Positions 1 through 6,403 of a DNA stretch of 8,571 bases are shown piece by piece. Position 1 is the first letter of the stretch; every line of letters starts with the position of its first letter. Origin of the DNA: an uncultured Bacteroidales bacterium (GTDB lineage Bacteria; Bacteroidota; Bacteroidia; Bacteroidales; WCHB1-69); the NCBI GenBank assembly GCA_900321845.1, contig ONXT01000160.1, positions 1 through 8,571 of the forward strand, given 5' to 3'. The notes below the pieces were generated by a model. The model was not told where the DNA came from and did no database searches. It saw only the letters and a list, made by a program, of their open reading frames with translations. Made by a program: the position numbers and the translations under genes.

Positions 1-279
1 CATCAGCGGAAAGGTGACACCGTGGTTGAGACGGCAGAACTCCGCGATCTCCTCATCAGTGCCGGGCTCCTGATGTTTGAACTGGTCGCACGGGAAGCCG
101 AGAATCACCAGACCTTGGTCTTTGTACTTTTTGTAGAGAGCCTCCAACCCGTCGTATTGTGGGGTGAAACCGCATTTGGAAGCGGTGTTGACAATCATGA
201 GGACGTTGCCGCGATATTGCGCCATATCCACTTCTACGCCCTTGTTATTCAGAGCCTTGAAATCATAAATCGTTGCCAT
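1..279 (-). CDS. Glutathione peroxidase (C-terminal part outside window)
   Basis: Thiol peroxidase of the glutathione peroxidase family, reducing H2O2 and organic hydroperoxides in the cytoplasm. Bacterial cysteine versions usually take electrons from thioredoxin rather than glutathione. The first 93 residues are visible; family members are about 160-180 residues, so the C-terminal half with the catalytic Trp-Asn pair lies beyond the left edge. The peroxidatic Cys36 is in NTASKCGFT, so this is a Cys enzyme, not a selenoenzyme. The second signature reads GFPCDQFKHQEP (from Gly61), with Asp where most relatives have Asn in FPCNQF. Gln70 is the likely catalytic Gln. Cys82 in EFCRLNHGVTFP is placed like the resolving Cys of thioredoxin-dependent members. 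The start at 279 gives the usual short N-terminus. It lies 44 bp downstream of the DAHP synthase-chorismate mutase gene with no terminator or TAnnTTTG promoter between, so co-transcription is likely. Confidence 0.93.
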   Translation of the reverse strand, partial: MATIYDFKALNNKGVEVDMAQYRGNVLMIVNTASKCGFTPQYDGLEALYKKYKDQGLVILGFPCDQFKHQEPGTDEEIAEFCRLNHGVTFPLM

Positions 280-323
280 TTGTTTGTTGCTTTATGTGTT
301 ATAATGATTAAACCTGCATTTTC

Positions 324-1379
324 TCAACTCTTTTCCTGCTTTTTCAATGAATATTGATGCAGAATATTGAGGTAGTTGTCGATAAATTCCTGATAGCAAG
401 TGTCTTGCGAAGACTGCTGCTTATAGTTTTGTACGACGGTGTTCCATTGTCCGGGCTGGACAAGTGGGATGTTGTGCTCGTTTTTGATTCGTGCGATTTC
501 CTCCACAACCTTCATTCTTTTGGATAAAAGCTGCGATATCTGCGCATCGATATTGCGGATTAGAGTCCGCTGTTGCCGGAGTAAATCGTCTGGATTTTTT
601 GATAGATGTTTGAAAATGAGTGAATTAAGCATTGAAGAAAGCTCTTCGGGCGTGATTTGCTGTTGGGCGTCACTGAGGGCTTTTGTCGGATTTTCATGCG
701 TCTCAATCATCAGACCGTTGCATCCATAGTCAATGGCGATTTGTGCTATCTGCTTGATATATTGTTTGTTGCCGCAGATATGCGAGGGGTCGCAAAGAAT
801 GGGGAGGTCGGGACGGGCAATGCGGAGTTCGGTAGGGATTTCCCACATTGGCGAGTTGCGGAGCACATTCTCCTGTTGTTGGGCGAAGCCGCGGTGGATG
901 GCAAGTATCTGCTTGGCACCAGCCTTCTCAAACCGCTCGATGTTCCCCTCCCACAACTTCAAATCGGGGATGGCGGGGTTTTTTACCATGATTGTAAAGC
1001 CATCATTTTCAATGGATTGCGCGATTTCCTGCACAATAAACGGGTTGACGGAGGTGCGTGCCCCTATCCAAACGTTGCGGATTCCGTACTTTCGGCAGAG
1101 GTCAACGTGCCGTGCATTTGCCACCTCCACGCAGATCTCAAAGCCGAAATCCTCCCGTACTGTGAGCAGCCACGGGAAAGCCTTTTCGCCCGCTCCGCAG
1201 AAGTCGTCCGCATTGCTGCGCGGCTTCCAAACTCCCGCCCGATAGTAGGTGAGTGGGCATGGAAGTTCTTTTTGCCGGAGAAACAGCTGTCTTGCGGTCT
1301 CGTACACCTGCGCTTTGCTTTCAGCGGCGCACGGTCCGGCAATCAGATATCGGAACGGTTGGGAATCGCTATTCGCCAT
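324..1379 (-). CDS. Bifunctional 3-deoxy-7-phosphoheptulonate (DAHP) synthase / chorismate mutase
   Basis: A 351-residue fusion acting at two points of aromatic amino-acid synthesis: it condenses phosphoenolpyruvate with erythrose-4-phosphate to DAHP, and converts chorismate to prephenate. Residues about 10-257 form a type I-beta DAHP synthase barrel, with the metal-ligand Cys17 in AGPCAAES, RAGVWKPR (47-54), VWIGART (103-109), HRGF (162-165), CDPSH (196-200) and MIETHE (224-229). Residues about 262-345 are an all-helical AroQ-type chorismate mutase (LIRNIDAQISQLLSKRMKVV), with Arg288 and Lys299 as probable active-site residues. This domain order is known in Bacteroidetes such as Porphyromonas, where the mutase domain also mediates feedback by prephenate; regulation of this copy is inferred from that. 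The start overlaps the end of rfbB by 11 bp, suggesting translational coupling. It is often annotated aroF, aroG or pheB, so no symbol is assigned. Confidence 0.95.
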   Translation of the reverse strand: MANSDSQPFRYLIAGPCAAESKAQVYETARQLFLRQKELPCPLTYYRAGVWKPRSNADDFCGAGEKAFPWLLTVREDFGFEICVEVANARHVDLCRKYGIRNVWIGARTSVNPFIVQEIAQSIENDGFTIMVKNPAIPDLKLWEGNIERFEKAGAKQILAIHRGFAQQQENVLRNSPMWEIPTELRIARPDLPILCDPSHICGNKQYIKQIAQIAIDYGCNGLMIETHENPTKALSDAQQQITPEELSSMLNSLIFKHLSKNPDDLLRQQRTLIRNIDAQISQLLSKRMKVVEEIARIKNEHNIPLVQPGQWNTVVQNYKQQSSQDTCYQEFIDNYLNILHQYSLKKQEKS

Positions 1380-2418
1380 ACATTTTGCGGTAATATTCCT
1401 GATAGCTTCCAGAAGTCACGTTGTCGAGCCATTTTTCATTGGCAAGGTACCAATCCACGGTGGCATCGAAGCCCTCATCGAATTGGATGGTGGGTTGCCA
1501 GCCGAGTTCGGTGTGCAGCTTGGTGGCGTCAATGGCGTAGCGCAGGTCGTGGCCGGCGCGGTCGGTTACGTAAGTAATCAACGACAAGGAGGTTCCCGCT
1601 GGACGGCCCAACTTGTGGTCGAGGATCTCTATCAGCTTTTTGATGAGGTCGATGTTGCGCCACTCGTTGTTACCACCGATGTTGTAGGTGCTTCCCGTCT
1701 GTCCTTTGTGAAAGATGAGGTCGATGGCGCGGGCGTGGTCCTCCACGTAGAGCCAGTCGCGCACGTTGATACCTTTCCCATAGACGGGGAGCGATTTGTT
1801 GTGTTTTATGTTGTTGATAAACAGCGGGATGAGTTTTTCGGGGAATTGATTGGGGCCGTAGTTGTTGGAGCAGTTGGAGATGACGCTGGGGAGTCCGTAG
1901 GTGTCGTGATAGGCGCGCACGAAGTGGTCGGAGCTGGCCTTGGAAGCGGAGTAGGGGCTGTGGGGTGAGTAGGGGGTGGTCTCTTTGAAGGAGCCTGTTT
2001 CGCCAAGAGCGCCATAAACCTCATCGGTGGAGATATGGTAGAAACGCTTGCCCTCGTAGTTCTCTTTCCAGAGGTTCTTGGCGGCGTTCAGCAGATTGAC
2101 GGTGCCTACAACGTTGGTGAAGATGAACTCCATCGGGTTGGTGATGGAGCGGTCCACGTGCGATTCCGCCGCAAGGTGAATCACACCGTCAAAACGTTCT
2201 TTCTCAAATAGTTGGTTGATGAATTCTGCATCTACAATGTCTCCTTTCACAAAGTGGTAATTGGGCTTCTGGTCGATGTCGGACAGATTTTCAAGGTTGC
2301 CGGCATAGGTCAACTTGTCAAGGTTAAATATTTGATAATCAGGATACTTGTTAACAAAAAGCCGGACTACATGGGATCCGATGAAGCCCGCGCCGCCTGT
2401 GATGAGGATTTTTTTCAT
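1369..2418 (-). CDS. rfbB: dTDP-glucose 4,6-dehydratase
   Basis: Cytoplasmic extended short-chain dehydrogenase (RmlB/RfbB), 349 residues. It uses tightly bound NAD+ to convert dTDP-D-glucose to dTDP-4-keto-6-deoxyglucose, the second step toward dTDP-L-rhamnose and other deoxysugars of surface glycans. The Rossmann motif TGGAGFIGSH is at 7-16. HLAAESHVDRSI (81-92) is the typical nucleotide-sugar segment. The catalytic triplet Thr131-Asp132-Glu133 (STDEVYG) and the Tyr156-x3-Lys160 pair (YSASK) match the RmlB active site. NNYGPNQFPEKLIP and the GKGINVRDWLYVEDH segment are also characteristic of this subfamily. The length is normal. No rmlA, rmlC or rmlD is visible beside it. It is the first gene after a strong promoter and its stop overlaps the DAHP synthase start, so the two share a message. 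UDP-sugar epimerases are less likely given the TDE triplet. Confidence 0.96.
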   Translation of the reverse strand: MKKILITGGAGFIGSHVVRLFVNKYPDYQIFNLDKLTYAGNLENLSDIDQKPNYHFVKGDIVDAEFINQLFEKERFDGVIHLAAESHVDRSITNPMEFIFTNVVGTVNLLNAAKNLWKENYEGKRFYHISTDEVYGALGETGSFKETTPYSPHSPYSASKASSDHFVRAYHDTYGLPSVISNCSNNYGPNQFPEKLIPLFINNIKHNKSLPVYGKGINVRDWLYVEDHARAIDLIFHKGQTGSTYNIGGNNEWRNIDLIKKLIEILDHKLGRPAGTSLSLITYVTDRAGHDLRYAIDATKLHTELGWQPTIQFDEGFDATVDWYLANEKWLDNVTSGSYQEYYRKMYGE

Positions 2419-2438
2419 ATTGCTAAAATTTTGAAGTG

Positions 2439-2468
2439 CAAAGATACATCTTTAAAATGATTTCCCAA
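2439..2468 (-). promoter_or_regulatory. Bacteroidetes sigma-70-type promoter of rfbB
   Basis: Read on the minus strand, a -33 TTG (2468-2466) is followed after 19 bases by TATCTTTG (2446-2439), an exact match to the Bacteroidetes -7 consensus TAnnTTTG. Transcription would start near 2432, leaving a leader of roughly 15 nt before the rfbB ATG at 2418. It lies directly downstream of the terminator of the preceding gene, as expected for a new transcription unit. Confidence 0.72.
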
Positions 2469-2487
2469 GTGGGGAATGAACAATCAC

Positions 2488-2516
2488 AAAAAAAAGGATG
2501 GCGGAAAAGCCATCCT
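2488..2516 (-). terminator. Intrinsic terminator after the SIMPL-domain gene
   Basis: On the minus strand an 8-bp perfect stem (AGGATGGC pairing with GCCATCCT) closes a 6-nt loop and is followed immediately by eight T residues (2495-2488; the first pairs in the stem). It begins 28 bp beyond the stop codon at 2544. It separates this gene from the rfbB promoter. Confidence 0.88.
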
Positions 2517-2543
2517 CTTGATAAGAAAACACGTAACAATTTA

Positions 2544-3296
2544 TTATTTTACCTCATAGGTGAGTCTCATATTGATGCTGGCGCGTTTTTGTTTGGAGGA
2601 GGTATTGAATGCACCGCCCCATGTGTAGTCCTCGTCGCTGGAATTGGGGGCGGTGATTTGGAATACGCCCATGTTGGCATTCACGAGGCCGTCTAATTTG
2701 GCACCGGCGTTCTTTGTGATGGTTTGAGCGCGGTTGCGGGCGTCTTTGGAAGCCTCTTCGAGCATCTTGATTTTCAAGTCGGCCAGCTTGGTATAGTAGT
2801 AGCTGGGGCTGTTGCTGTTGAGGTTGATGTCCTGGTCGTACAACTCGGCAACTTCGCGTTCCACTTTTTCAACCAAATCCACATTCTTGGATTCAATCCG
2901 GATGTTTTGCGTGGCGCGGTAGCCTTTGAAAACGGAAACGTAGTGGGAGTTCCCGTTTGCATCGTATTCATAACGGCCGTCGTAGTCTGGATTTGCGGAA
3001 ACGGATTTGAAATCGATTTCGTTTGCTTGGATTCCCTTGCTAATCAGGTAGTCTTTCACAATTTTGTTTTGTTCTTTGATTGTTGAGTAGGCCTCTTTCA
3101 TGGTGGGCTTCAGCGCGCTGTAGTCGAGCGTCCACACGATAAGGTCGGAGGTGAAGTCTTTTTCAGCCAGACCCACCACAGAGATTGTCTTTTGCGGTTT
3201 TTTTGTTTTGTAGTAATAACCGCCAATGGCTGCGGCTGCTAAAACGAAGCAGATGCTCGCCACGATACCGATGATTAACGATGCAGTGTTTTTCAT
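2544..3296 (-). CDS. SIMPL domain-containing (DUF541) membrane-anchored protein
   Basis: A 250-residue protein with an uncleaved-looking signal anchor: a short Lys-bearing N-terminus, one hydrophobic helix at about 7-26, then Tyr/Lys-rich YYYKTKK. The rest should face the periplasm. Residues about 36-249 fit the SIMPL (DUF541) family: KTISVVGLAEKDF at the start of the domain, a central helix-rich part with KEQNKIVKDYLISKG, and a late MLEEASKDARNRAQTITKNAG helix typical of the family. The exact biochemical role of SIMPL proteins is not established; relatives include E. coli YggE, linked to lower oxidative stress. No Cys occurs outside the membrane helix, which argues against a redox-thiol role. 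It appears monocistronic: a terminator follows, and about 430 bp of non-coding DNA precedes it. Only a weak -7-like sequence (TATCTTTT, 3365-3358) was found upstream, so its promoter is uncertain. Confidence 0.88.
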   Translation of the reverse strand: MKNTASLIIGIVASICFVLAAAAIGGYYYKTKKPQKTISVVGLAEKDFTSDLIVWTLDYSALKPTMKEAYSTIKEQNKIVKDYLISKGIQANEIDFKSVSANPDYDGRYEYDANGNSHYVSVFKGYRATQNIRIESKNVDLVEKVEREVAELYDQDINLNSNSPSYYYTKLADLKIKMLEEASKDARNRAQTITKNAGAKLDGLVNANMGVFQITAPNSSDEDYTWGGAFNTSSKQKRASINMRLTYEVK

Positions 3297-3443
3297 GATT
3301 TGTTAATGATTAAAGAATATGTGTGATAACGCGAATGATGTCTTCTTTATTATTACAAAAAGATAATTTTTCTTGGTCTTTCTTTCAGCTTGTTTTTTGG
3401 GGGGTGACTTTATACTAGTTAGAAAGATTTTCTAATTTTAGTA

Positions 3444-3473
3444 TTGCTGTTTCTGAATTAATTAGTATTTTTG
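3444..3473 (+). promoter_or_regulatory. Consensus Bacteroidetes promoter firing rightward
   Basis: TTG (3444-3446), a 19-base spacer and TATTTTTG (3466-3473) match the -33/-7 architecture exactly, with the same spacing as the rfbB promoter. It is the only strong promoter seen on the plus strand and points against every neighbouring gene. The expected start is about 3478-3481, at the first base-paired position of the structured RNA below. Confidence 0.55.
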
Positions 3474-3477
3474 CATC

Positions 3478-3549
3478 GCCATTCGTTTGAGAAGCACTAG
3501 TGGAGTTAATCCTGCTTAATGAGTTCAAGCGTTTGGCTTTTTTGTTTTT
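3478..3549 (+). ncRNA. Candidate small RNA with self-terminating hairpin
   Basis: Just downstream of the rightward promoter the sequence folds into a long hairpin. GCCA (3478-3481) pairs with TGGC (3534-3537). After a 2x2 T/T internal loop, CGTTTGAG (3484-3491) pairs with TTCAAGCG (3524-3531), with two G-U pairs. An inner stem AAGCA (3492-3496) with TGCTT (3513-3517) continues, after a 5-nt bulge, to GGA/TCC. The outer stem is followed immediately by TTTTTTGTTTTT (3538-3549), as in an intrinsic terminator. Promoter, structure and U-run together predict a transcript of about 65-72 nt. It matches no RNA family I recognise; it is too short for 6S RNA or tmRNA and lacks the SRP RNA tip. No expression or conservation data are available. 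The alternative is a chance hairpin inside a repeat element. Confidence 0.45.
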
Positions 3550-3610
3550 GTTATGTTTACCTTCTTTAACCACAATTAAGCAATTTCTATATAAATAGTC
3601 ACCAGAAACA

Positions 3611-3637
3611 CAAAACGCGGCCATTCAAGACCGCGTT
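3611..3637 (-). terminator. Possible terminator downstream of yifB
   Basis: A GC-rich 7-bp perfect stem AACGCGG (3614-3620) / CCGCGTT (3631-3637) with a 10-nt loop lies about 87 bp past the yifB stop. On the minus strand it is followed only by a short T-rich run (TTGTGTTT), so termination would be weak. It stands inside the inverted-repeat segment and could belong to that element instead. Confidence 0.35.
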
Positions 3638-3723
3638 AAAAATGTTCGGGTTCCTGTCAACTAGTATATAGTCACTTGTTTTTTTAATGCGTTTGATTCC
3701 CTGTTGAGGTGTCGGCATTTCCC

Positions 3724-5265
3724 TCACCGACCCCAGCTGTCCCTGTCAAGACTGCGGAAATGGATGGCTTCCGAAAGGTGGTCGAGGCCGATGTCGGGCG
3801 AATGGCTGAGGTCGGCGATGGTGCGCGAGACCTTCAGGATTCTATCGAAGGCGCGCGCTGACAGTCCCAGCCGGTCCATCGCCCTTTTCAGCATCTCCTG
3901 CCCCTCTTCGGAGATTTTGCAGTACTCGCGCACCATCTTGCTGCTCATCTGGGCGTTGCAGAAGATGCCGCTACATTCGGCGAAACGCGCTTTCTGCATT
4001 TCGCGCGCCGCCACCACCCGCTTTCGGATGGACGCGCTGTTCTCCACGGGCTTCGTGGACGAGAGCTCCTCGTGGCTCACCGGCACCACCTCCACGTGCA
4101 GGTCGATGCGGTCCATCAGCGGACCGGAGATGCGGCTGAGGTATCGCTGTACCACTCCTTCTCCGCAAGTACACGGTATCTTGGGATTGTTGTAGTTGCC
4201 GCACGGGCAAGGGTTCATGGCGGCGACAAACATGAACGAGGCGGGAAATTCCACGCTGTACTTGGAGCGGGAGATGGTGACGAAGCGGTCTTCCAAGGGT
4301 TGCCGCATCACCTCCAGCACGCTTCGCTTGAATTCCGGCAGCTCATCGAGAAACAGAACTCCGTTGTGAGCGAGAGAGATTTCTCCTGGCTGGGGATGCG
4401 TGCCGCCACCCACGAGGGCCACATCGCTGATGGTGTGGTGCGGTGCGCGGAACGGGCGTACGCAGATGAGCGACGAGAAACGGTTCATCTTGCCGGCAAC
4501 GGAGTGTATCTTGGTGGTTTCCAACGCCTCTTCCAGCGTGAGCGGCGGCAGGATGGAGGGTAGCCGCTTGGCGAGCATCGTCTTGCCGGAGCCGGGCGCA
4601 CCGATGAAAATCACGTTGTGTCCGCCCGCCGCCGCAATCTCCAACGCCCGCTTGATGTTCTCCTGACCTTTGACATCTGAAAAGTCGAACTCGTACTCGT
4701 TGAGGCTCTTCTGGAACTCCTCCTGCGTGTTGATGACGGTCGGCTCTATGGGGATGCCGTTGTTGAAAAAGTCGATGACCTGCTTGATGTTCTCTGCGCC
4801 GAGAATGTCGATTCCGTCCACGATAGCGGCTTCGCGAGCGTTCTGGATGGGCAGGATCACCCCTTTCTTGCCCCGCCGTTTGGCTTCGATGGCGACAGGC
4901 AATGCACCGCGCACCGGTTGGAGCGAGCCGTCAAGCGACAATTCCCCCATTATATAATAGTCTTCCACGATTTCCGCCCCCAGAATCTGTCCCGATGCAA
5001 TCAGGATGCCTACGGCGAGGGTGAGGTCGAAGGCGGAGCCCTCTTTCCTGATGTCGGCGGGCGCCATGTTGATGACGATTTTCTTTCCCGGAATTCTGTA
5101 GTTGTAATTCTTCAGCGCTGTATCAATGCGGTACTGACTCTCCTTGATGGCATTGTCGGGCAGACCGACTAAACAAAAATTAACACCGATTTCAACACTG
5201 ACCTCTACGGTGATTGGAATGGCAGCGACCCCCATCAGGGCGCAACTGTAAGTTCTGACGAGCAT
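3724..5265 (-). CDS. YifB/ComM-family Mg chelatase-like AAA+ ATPase
   Basis: A 513-residue cytoplasmic protein of usual family length. Residues about 1-175 form the Lon-protease-like N-terminal domain of the family (ALMGVAAIPITVEVSVEIG, GLPDNAIKES). A linker leads to the AAA+ chelatase-type core: Walker A GAPGSGKT (222-229), RPFRAPHHTISDVALVGGG (from 270), and Walker B VLFLDE (303-308) followed by LPEF. A Cys-rich insert (NPCPCGNY then CTCG; Cys353, 355, 365, 367) could bind zinc. The C-terminal Mg-chelatase helical domain (about 405-510) includes LGLSARAFDRILKVSRTIADL. ComM of Haemophilus and Vibrio is a branch-migration helicase that helps integrate transforming DNA; most bacteria, including many not known to be competent, carry the gene. 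That role is inferred here, as no competence genes are adjacent. It reads as a single gene with its own promoter. Confidence 0.95.
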   Translation of the reverse strand: MLVRTYSCALMGVAAIPITVEVSVEIGVNFCLVGLPDNAIKESQYRIDTALKNYNYRIPGKKIVINMAPADIRKEGSAFDLTLAVGILIASGQILGAEIVEDYYIMGELSLDGSLQPVRGALPVAIEAKRRGKKGVILPIQNAREAAIVDGIDILGAENIKQVIDFFNNGIPIEPTVINTQEEFQKSLNEYEFDFSDVKGQENIKRALEIAAAGGHNVIFIGAPGSGKTMLAKRLPSILPPLTLEEALETTKIHSVAGKMNRFSSLICVRPFRAPHHTISDVALVGGGTHPQPGEISLAHNGVLFLDELPEFKRSVLEVMRQPLEDRFVTISRSKYSVEFPASFMFVAAMNPCPCGNYNNPKIPCTCGEGVVQRYLSRISGPLMDRIDLHVEVVPVSHEELSSTKPVENSASIRKRVVAAREMQKARFAECSGIFCNAQMSSKMVREYCKISEEGQEMLKRAMDRLGLSARAFDRILKVSRTIADLSHSPDIGLDHLSEAIHFRSLDRDSWGR

Positions 5266-5284
5266 AGCGAGTTGTTTTAGTAAT

Positions 5285-5306
5285 TATATTTGACGCCGCA
5301 AATATA
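5285..5306 (-). promoter_or_regulatory. Probable yifB -7 element embedded in an 8-bp dyad
   Basis: TATATTTG-N6-CAAATATA forms a perfect 8-bp inverted repeat upstream of yifB. The half at 5306-5299, read on the minus strand, matches TAnnTTTG and is placed to start transcription near 5292, about 27 nt before the ATG at 5265. The nearest upstream TTG (5332-5330) gives a 23-base spacer, longer than in the other promoters, so the promoter may be weak or activator-dependent. The second half-site would overlap the transcription start, where a dimeric repressor could act. No regulator is identified. Confidence 0.42.
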
Positions 5307-5354
5307 CACTCGCCCAATGCCGATTTCGTCAATTGTTAATAACTTTTTTAAATT

Positions 5355-5816
5355 TTATTCGTTAATCTGAAAACGAATTGCTTCATAAGTTTCCGAAGTG
5401 AATTTGTCGGTGGTAATGAATTGATTATTAAGAAGATTCGCGAGCTTCCCATTTCCTTTATCCATTACGGCCTCCACAGTATTCCCCTCTTTTAAATAAT
5501 AGATGGTAAAGCAATCGGCGCACTCCTCCTTCTCGATTATCGTGATTTGTCCCGAATTTTGGAATTTTTCCATGGTTGTAGTCAGCGATTCGAAGTTCTC
5601 GCATTCTTGGAGAATCTGGTTCAGGATGATGCTGTTGGTGGAGAAGGTGCGTTTGGGCTTCGGCGGAATGTTCGGGTCGTCGCCGGAAAACGTCTGCGGT
5701 TCCACATATTCATTGCCGAAACTGATGCGCACACCACCGTTCCGGTCGTTGTCTTCCTGTGCTAAGCAGAAGGAAATGGAGGAAAAAAGGAACAATAAGG
5801 TGACGATATACTTCAT
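5355..5816 (-). CDS. Small secreted protein of unknown function
   Basis: Not a family I recognise. It has 153 residues from the ATG at 5816. That start is chosen because it gives a clear signal peptide (MKYIVTLLFLFSSISFCLA, cleavage probably before Gln20). The open frame extends upstream to 6245, but that extension is Pro/Thr-rich and merely overlaps the upstream lipoprotein gene in another frame. The mature protein begins with a polar, Asn/Asp/Pro-rich stretch to about residue 60. A mixed alpha/beta part follows: ILNQILQECENFESL, GQITIIEKEECADCFTIYYLKEG, ending in YEAIRFQINE. Cys72, Cys99 and Cys102 (CADC) could form a disulfide in the periplasm. The gene lies 22 bp after the lipoprotein gene and probably shares its transcript, so the two may work together at the envelope. 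An 89-bp gap without a clear terminator separates it from yifB. Confidence 0.75.
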   Translation of the reverse strand: MKYIVTLLFLFSSISFCLAQEDNDRNGGVRISFGNEYVEPQTFSGDDPNIPPKPKRTFSTNSIILNQILQECENFESLTTTMEKFQNSGQITIIEKEECADCFTIYYLKEGNTVEAVMDKGNGKLANLLNNQFITTDKFTSETYEAIRFQINE

Positions 5817-5838
5817 TGAAAGGGAAATATAAGTTTGA

Positions 5839-6360
5839 CTAATGCTTGAGTGAGTAGCGCATTTGGCAGGTTTTTGTGAACGTGCCGTTCTCAAGCAGGG
5901 TGTTGATTTCGTCGGGAGAGGTGCGTTTGCAGGACCAAAGTTCCAGCAAGGGATACTTGTCCAAGATGCTGTCGTAAAGCTCCGTAATGGAGGGCGGGTG
6001 CGGCAATTGAGCATACTCTTCGTAGGTGTATTTGGTGAAGGCGACACACTCGCCGATGCCGCGATTGTCGTACCAATAGCCGTTTTTGAGGGGTGAGGGG
6101 GTGGCGTAGCCGTTGCCATGTCGCACATCGGCAGGGTCGGGGTAGCTGACAATCCGGCTCCGGTCCTCCGACAACATGACTGGCACGTATTGACTATAGT
6201 CCTTGGCTGTCTTATAGATGTAAACGGGTGGGGCGACGGCTCCAACCTTTTGAGGCTCAGCTTGTTCTGTCTGCATCGTCTCTTCTTTCACCATCTTTTT
6301 TCCCGTACCGCAAGCAATGAGGGCAACAGACAAAAAGCCAATAAAGAGTATTTTTTTCAT
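5839..6360 (-). CDS. Small lipoprotein of unknown function
   Basis: A 173-residue protein with a type II signal peptide: MKKILFIGFLSVALIAC, lipobox LIAC with the lipidated Cys at 17. A flexible Lys/Glu/Gln/Pro-rich tether runs to about residue 40. GTGKK follows the Cys without an obvious acidic outer-membrane export signal, so which membrane or face it occupies is unclear. The folded part has VYIYKTAKDYSQYVPVML, SRIVSYPDPADVRHGNGYATP, GYWYDNRGIGECVAFTKYTYEEYAQL and a C-terminal part with two Cys (SCKRTSPDEI and TKTCQMRY). I cannot assign a domain; repeats or enzyme motifs are not evident. It lies 43 bp downstream of carbamate kinase and 22 bp upstream of the small secreted protein, with no promoter or terminator seen in either gap. 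The three are likely one operon, though a metabolic link is not obvious. Confidence 0.85.
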   Translation of the reverse strand: MKKILFIGFLSVALIACGTGKKMVKEETMQTEQAEPQKVGAVAPPVYIYKTAKDYSQYVPVMLSEDRSRIVSYPDPADVRHGNGYATPSPLKNGYWYDNRGIGECVAFTKYTYEEYAQLPHPPSITELYDSILDKYPLLELWSCKRTSPDEINTLLENGTFTKTCQMRYSLKH

Positions 6361-6403
6361 TTTTATAGATAACGTTTATCAGCGATGAGCTGTTGTTTAT
6401 TCG

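Larger units (their letters stand above)
3404..3675. repeat. 272-bp AT-rich segment bounded by 17-bp inverted repeats (possible MITE or invertible segment)
   Basis: The left arm GTGACTTTATACTAGTT (3404-3420) and the reverse complement of the right arm, GTGACTATATACTAGTT (3659-3675), match at 16 of 17 positions. The 8-mer ATAGTCAC of the right arm recurs as a direct repeat at 3595-3602, so there may be a third, degenerate end. A 10-bp direct repeat CTTGTTTTTT lies at 3389-3398 and 3675-3684, close to a target-site duplication in placement, but it is low-complexity and not flush with the left arm. The interior is AT-rich, unlike the GC-balanced genes on both sides, and has no convincing protein gene. 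It holds a plus-strand promoter, a candidate small RNA and a hairpin near its right end. No transposase or recombinase is encoded in the window, so mobility or inversion is inference. Confidence 0.5.

Noticed and set aside
657..1577. Long plus-strand open frame opposite the DAHP synthase gene, with similar plus-strand frames opposite rfbB, yifB and arcC
   Set aside because: These are antisense shadows of well-identified minus-strand genes and show no recognisable domains.
3358..3388. Promoter for the SIMPL gene: TATCTTTT with CTG about 20 bases upstream, minus strand
   Set aside because: Both elements deviate from consensus (TAnnTTTG and TTG), so it was not listed as a feature. It remains the best candidate in this gap outside the inverted-repeat segment.
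3419..3435. Small hairpin TTAGAAA-GAT-TTTCTAA
   Set aside because: It is AT-only in practice, has a 3-nt loop and no T-run on either strand, so it is not a credible terminator. It may be incidental to the left inverted repeat.
3415..3624. A 69-codon minus-strand open frame inside the inverted-repeat segment
   Set aside because: Its ATG is part of the AACGCGG/CCGCGTT hairpin, its composition is low-complexity Asn/Lys-rich, it ends within the left inverted repeat, and it lies opposite the candidate small RNA. No domain is recognisable.
5817..6245. N-terminal extension of the small secreted protein to an ATG at 6245
   Set aside because: The extension overlaps the lipoprotein gene in another frame, is Pro/Thr/Ser-rich with no domain, and would bury a clean signal peptide that starts at 5816.
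6368..6380. Inverted repeat GATAA-CGT-TTATC between arcC and the lipoprotein gene
   Set aside because: It has only 5-bp arms and no T-run downstream on the minus strand; too weak to call as terminator or operator.
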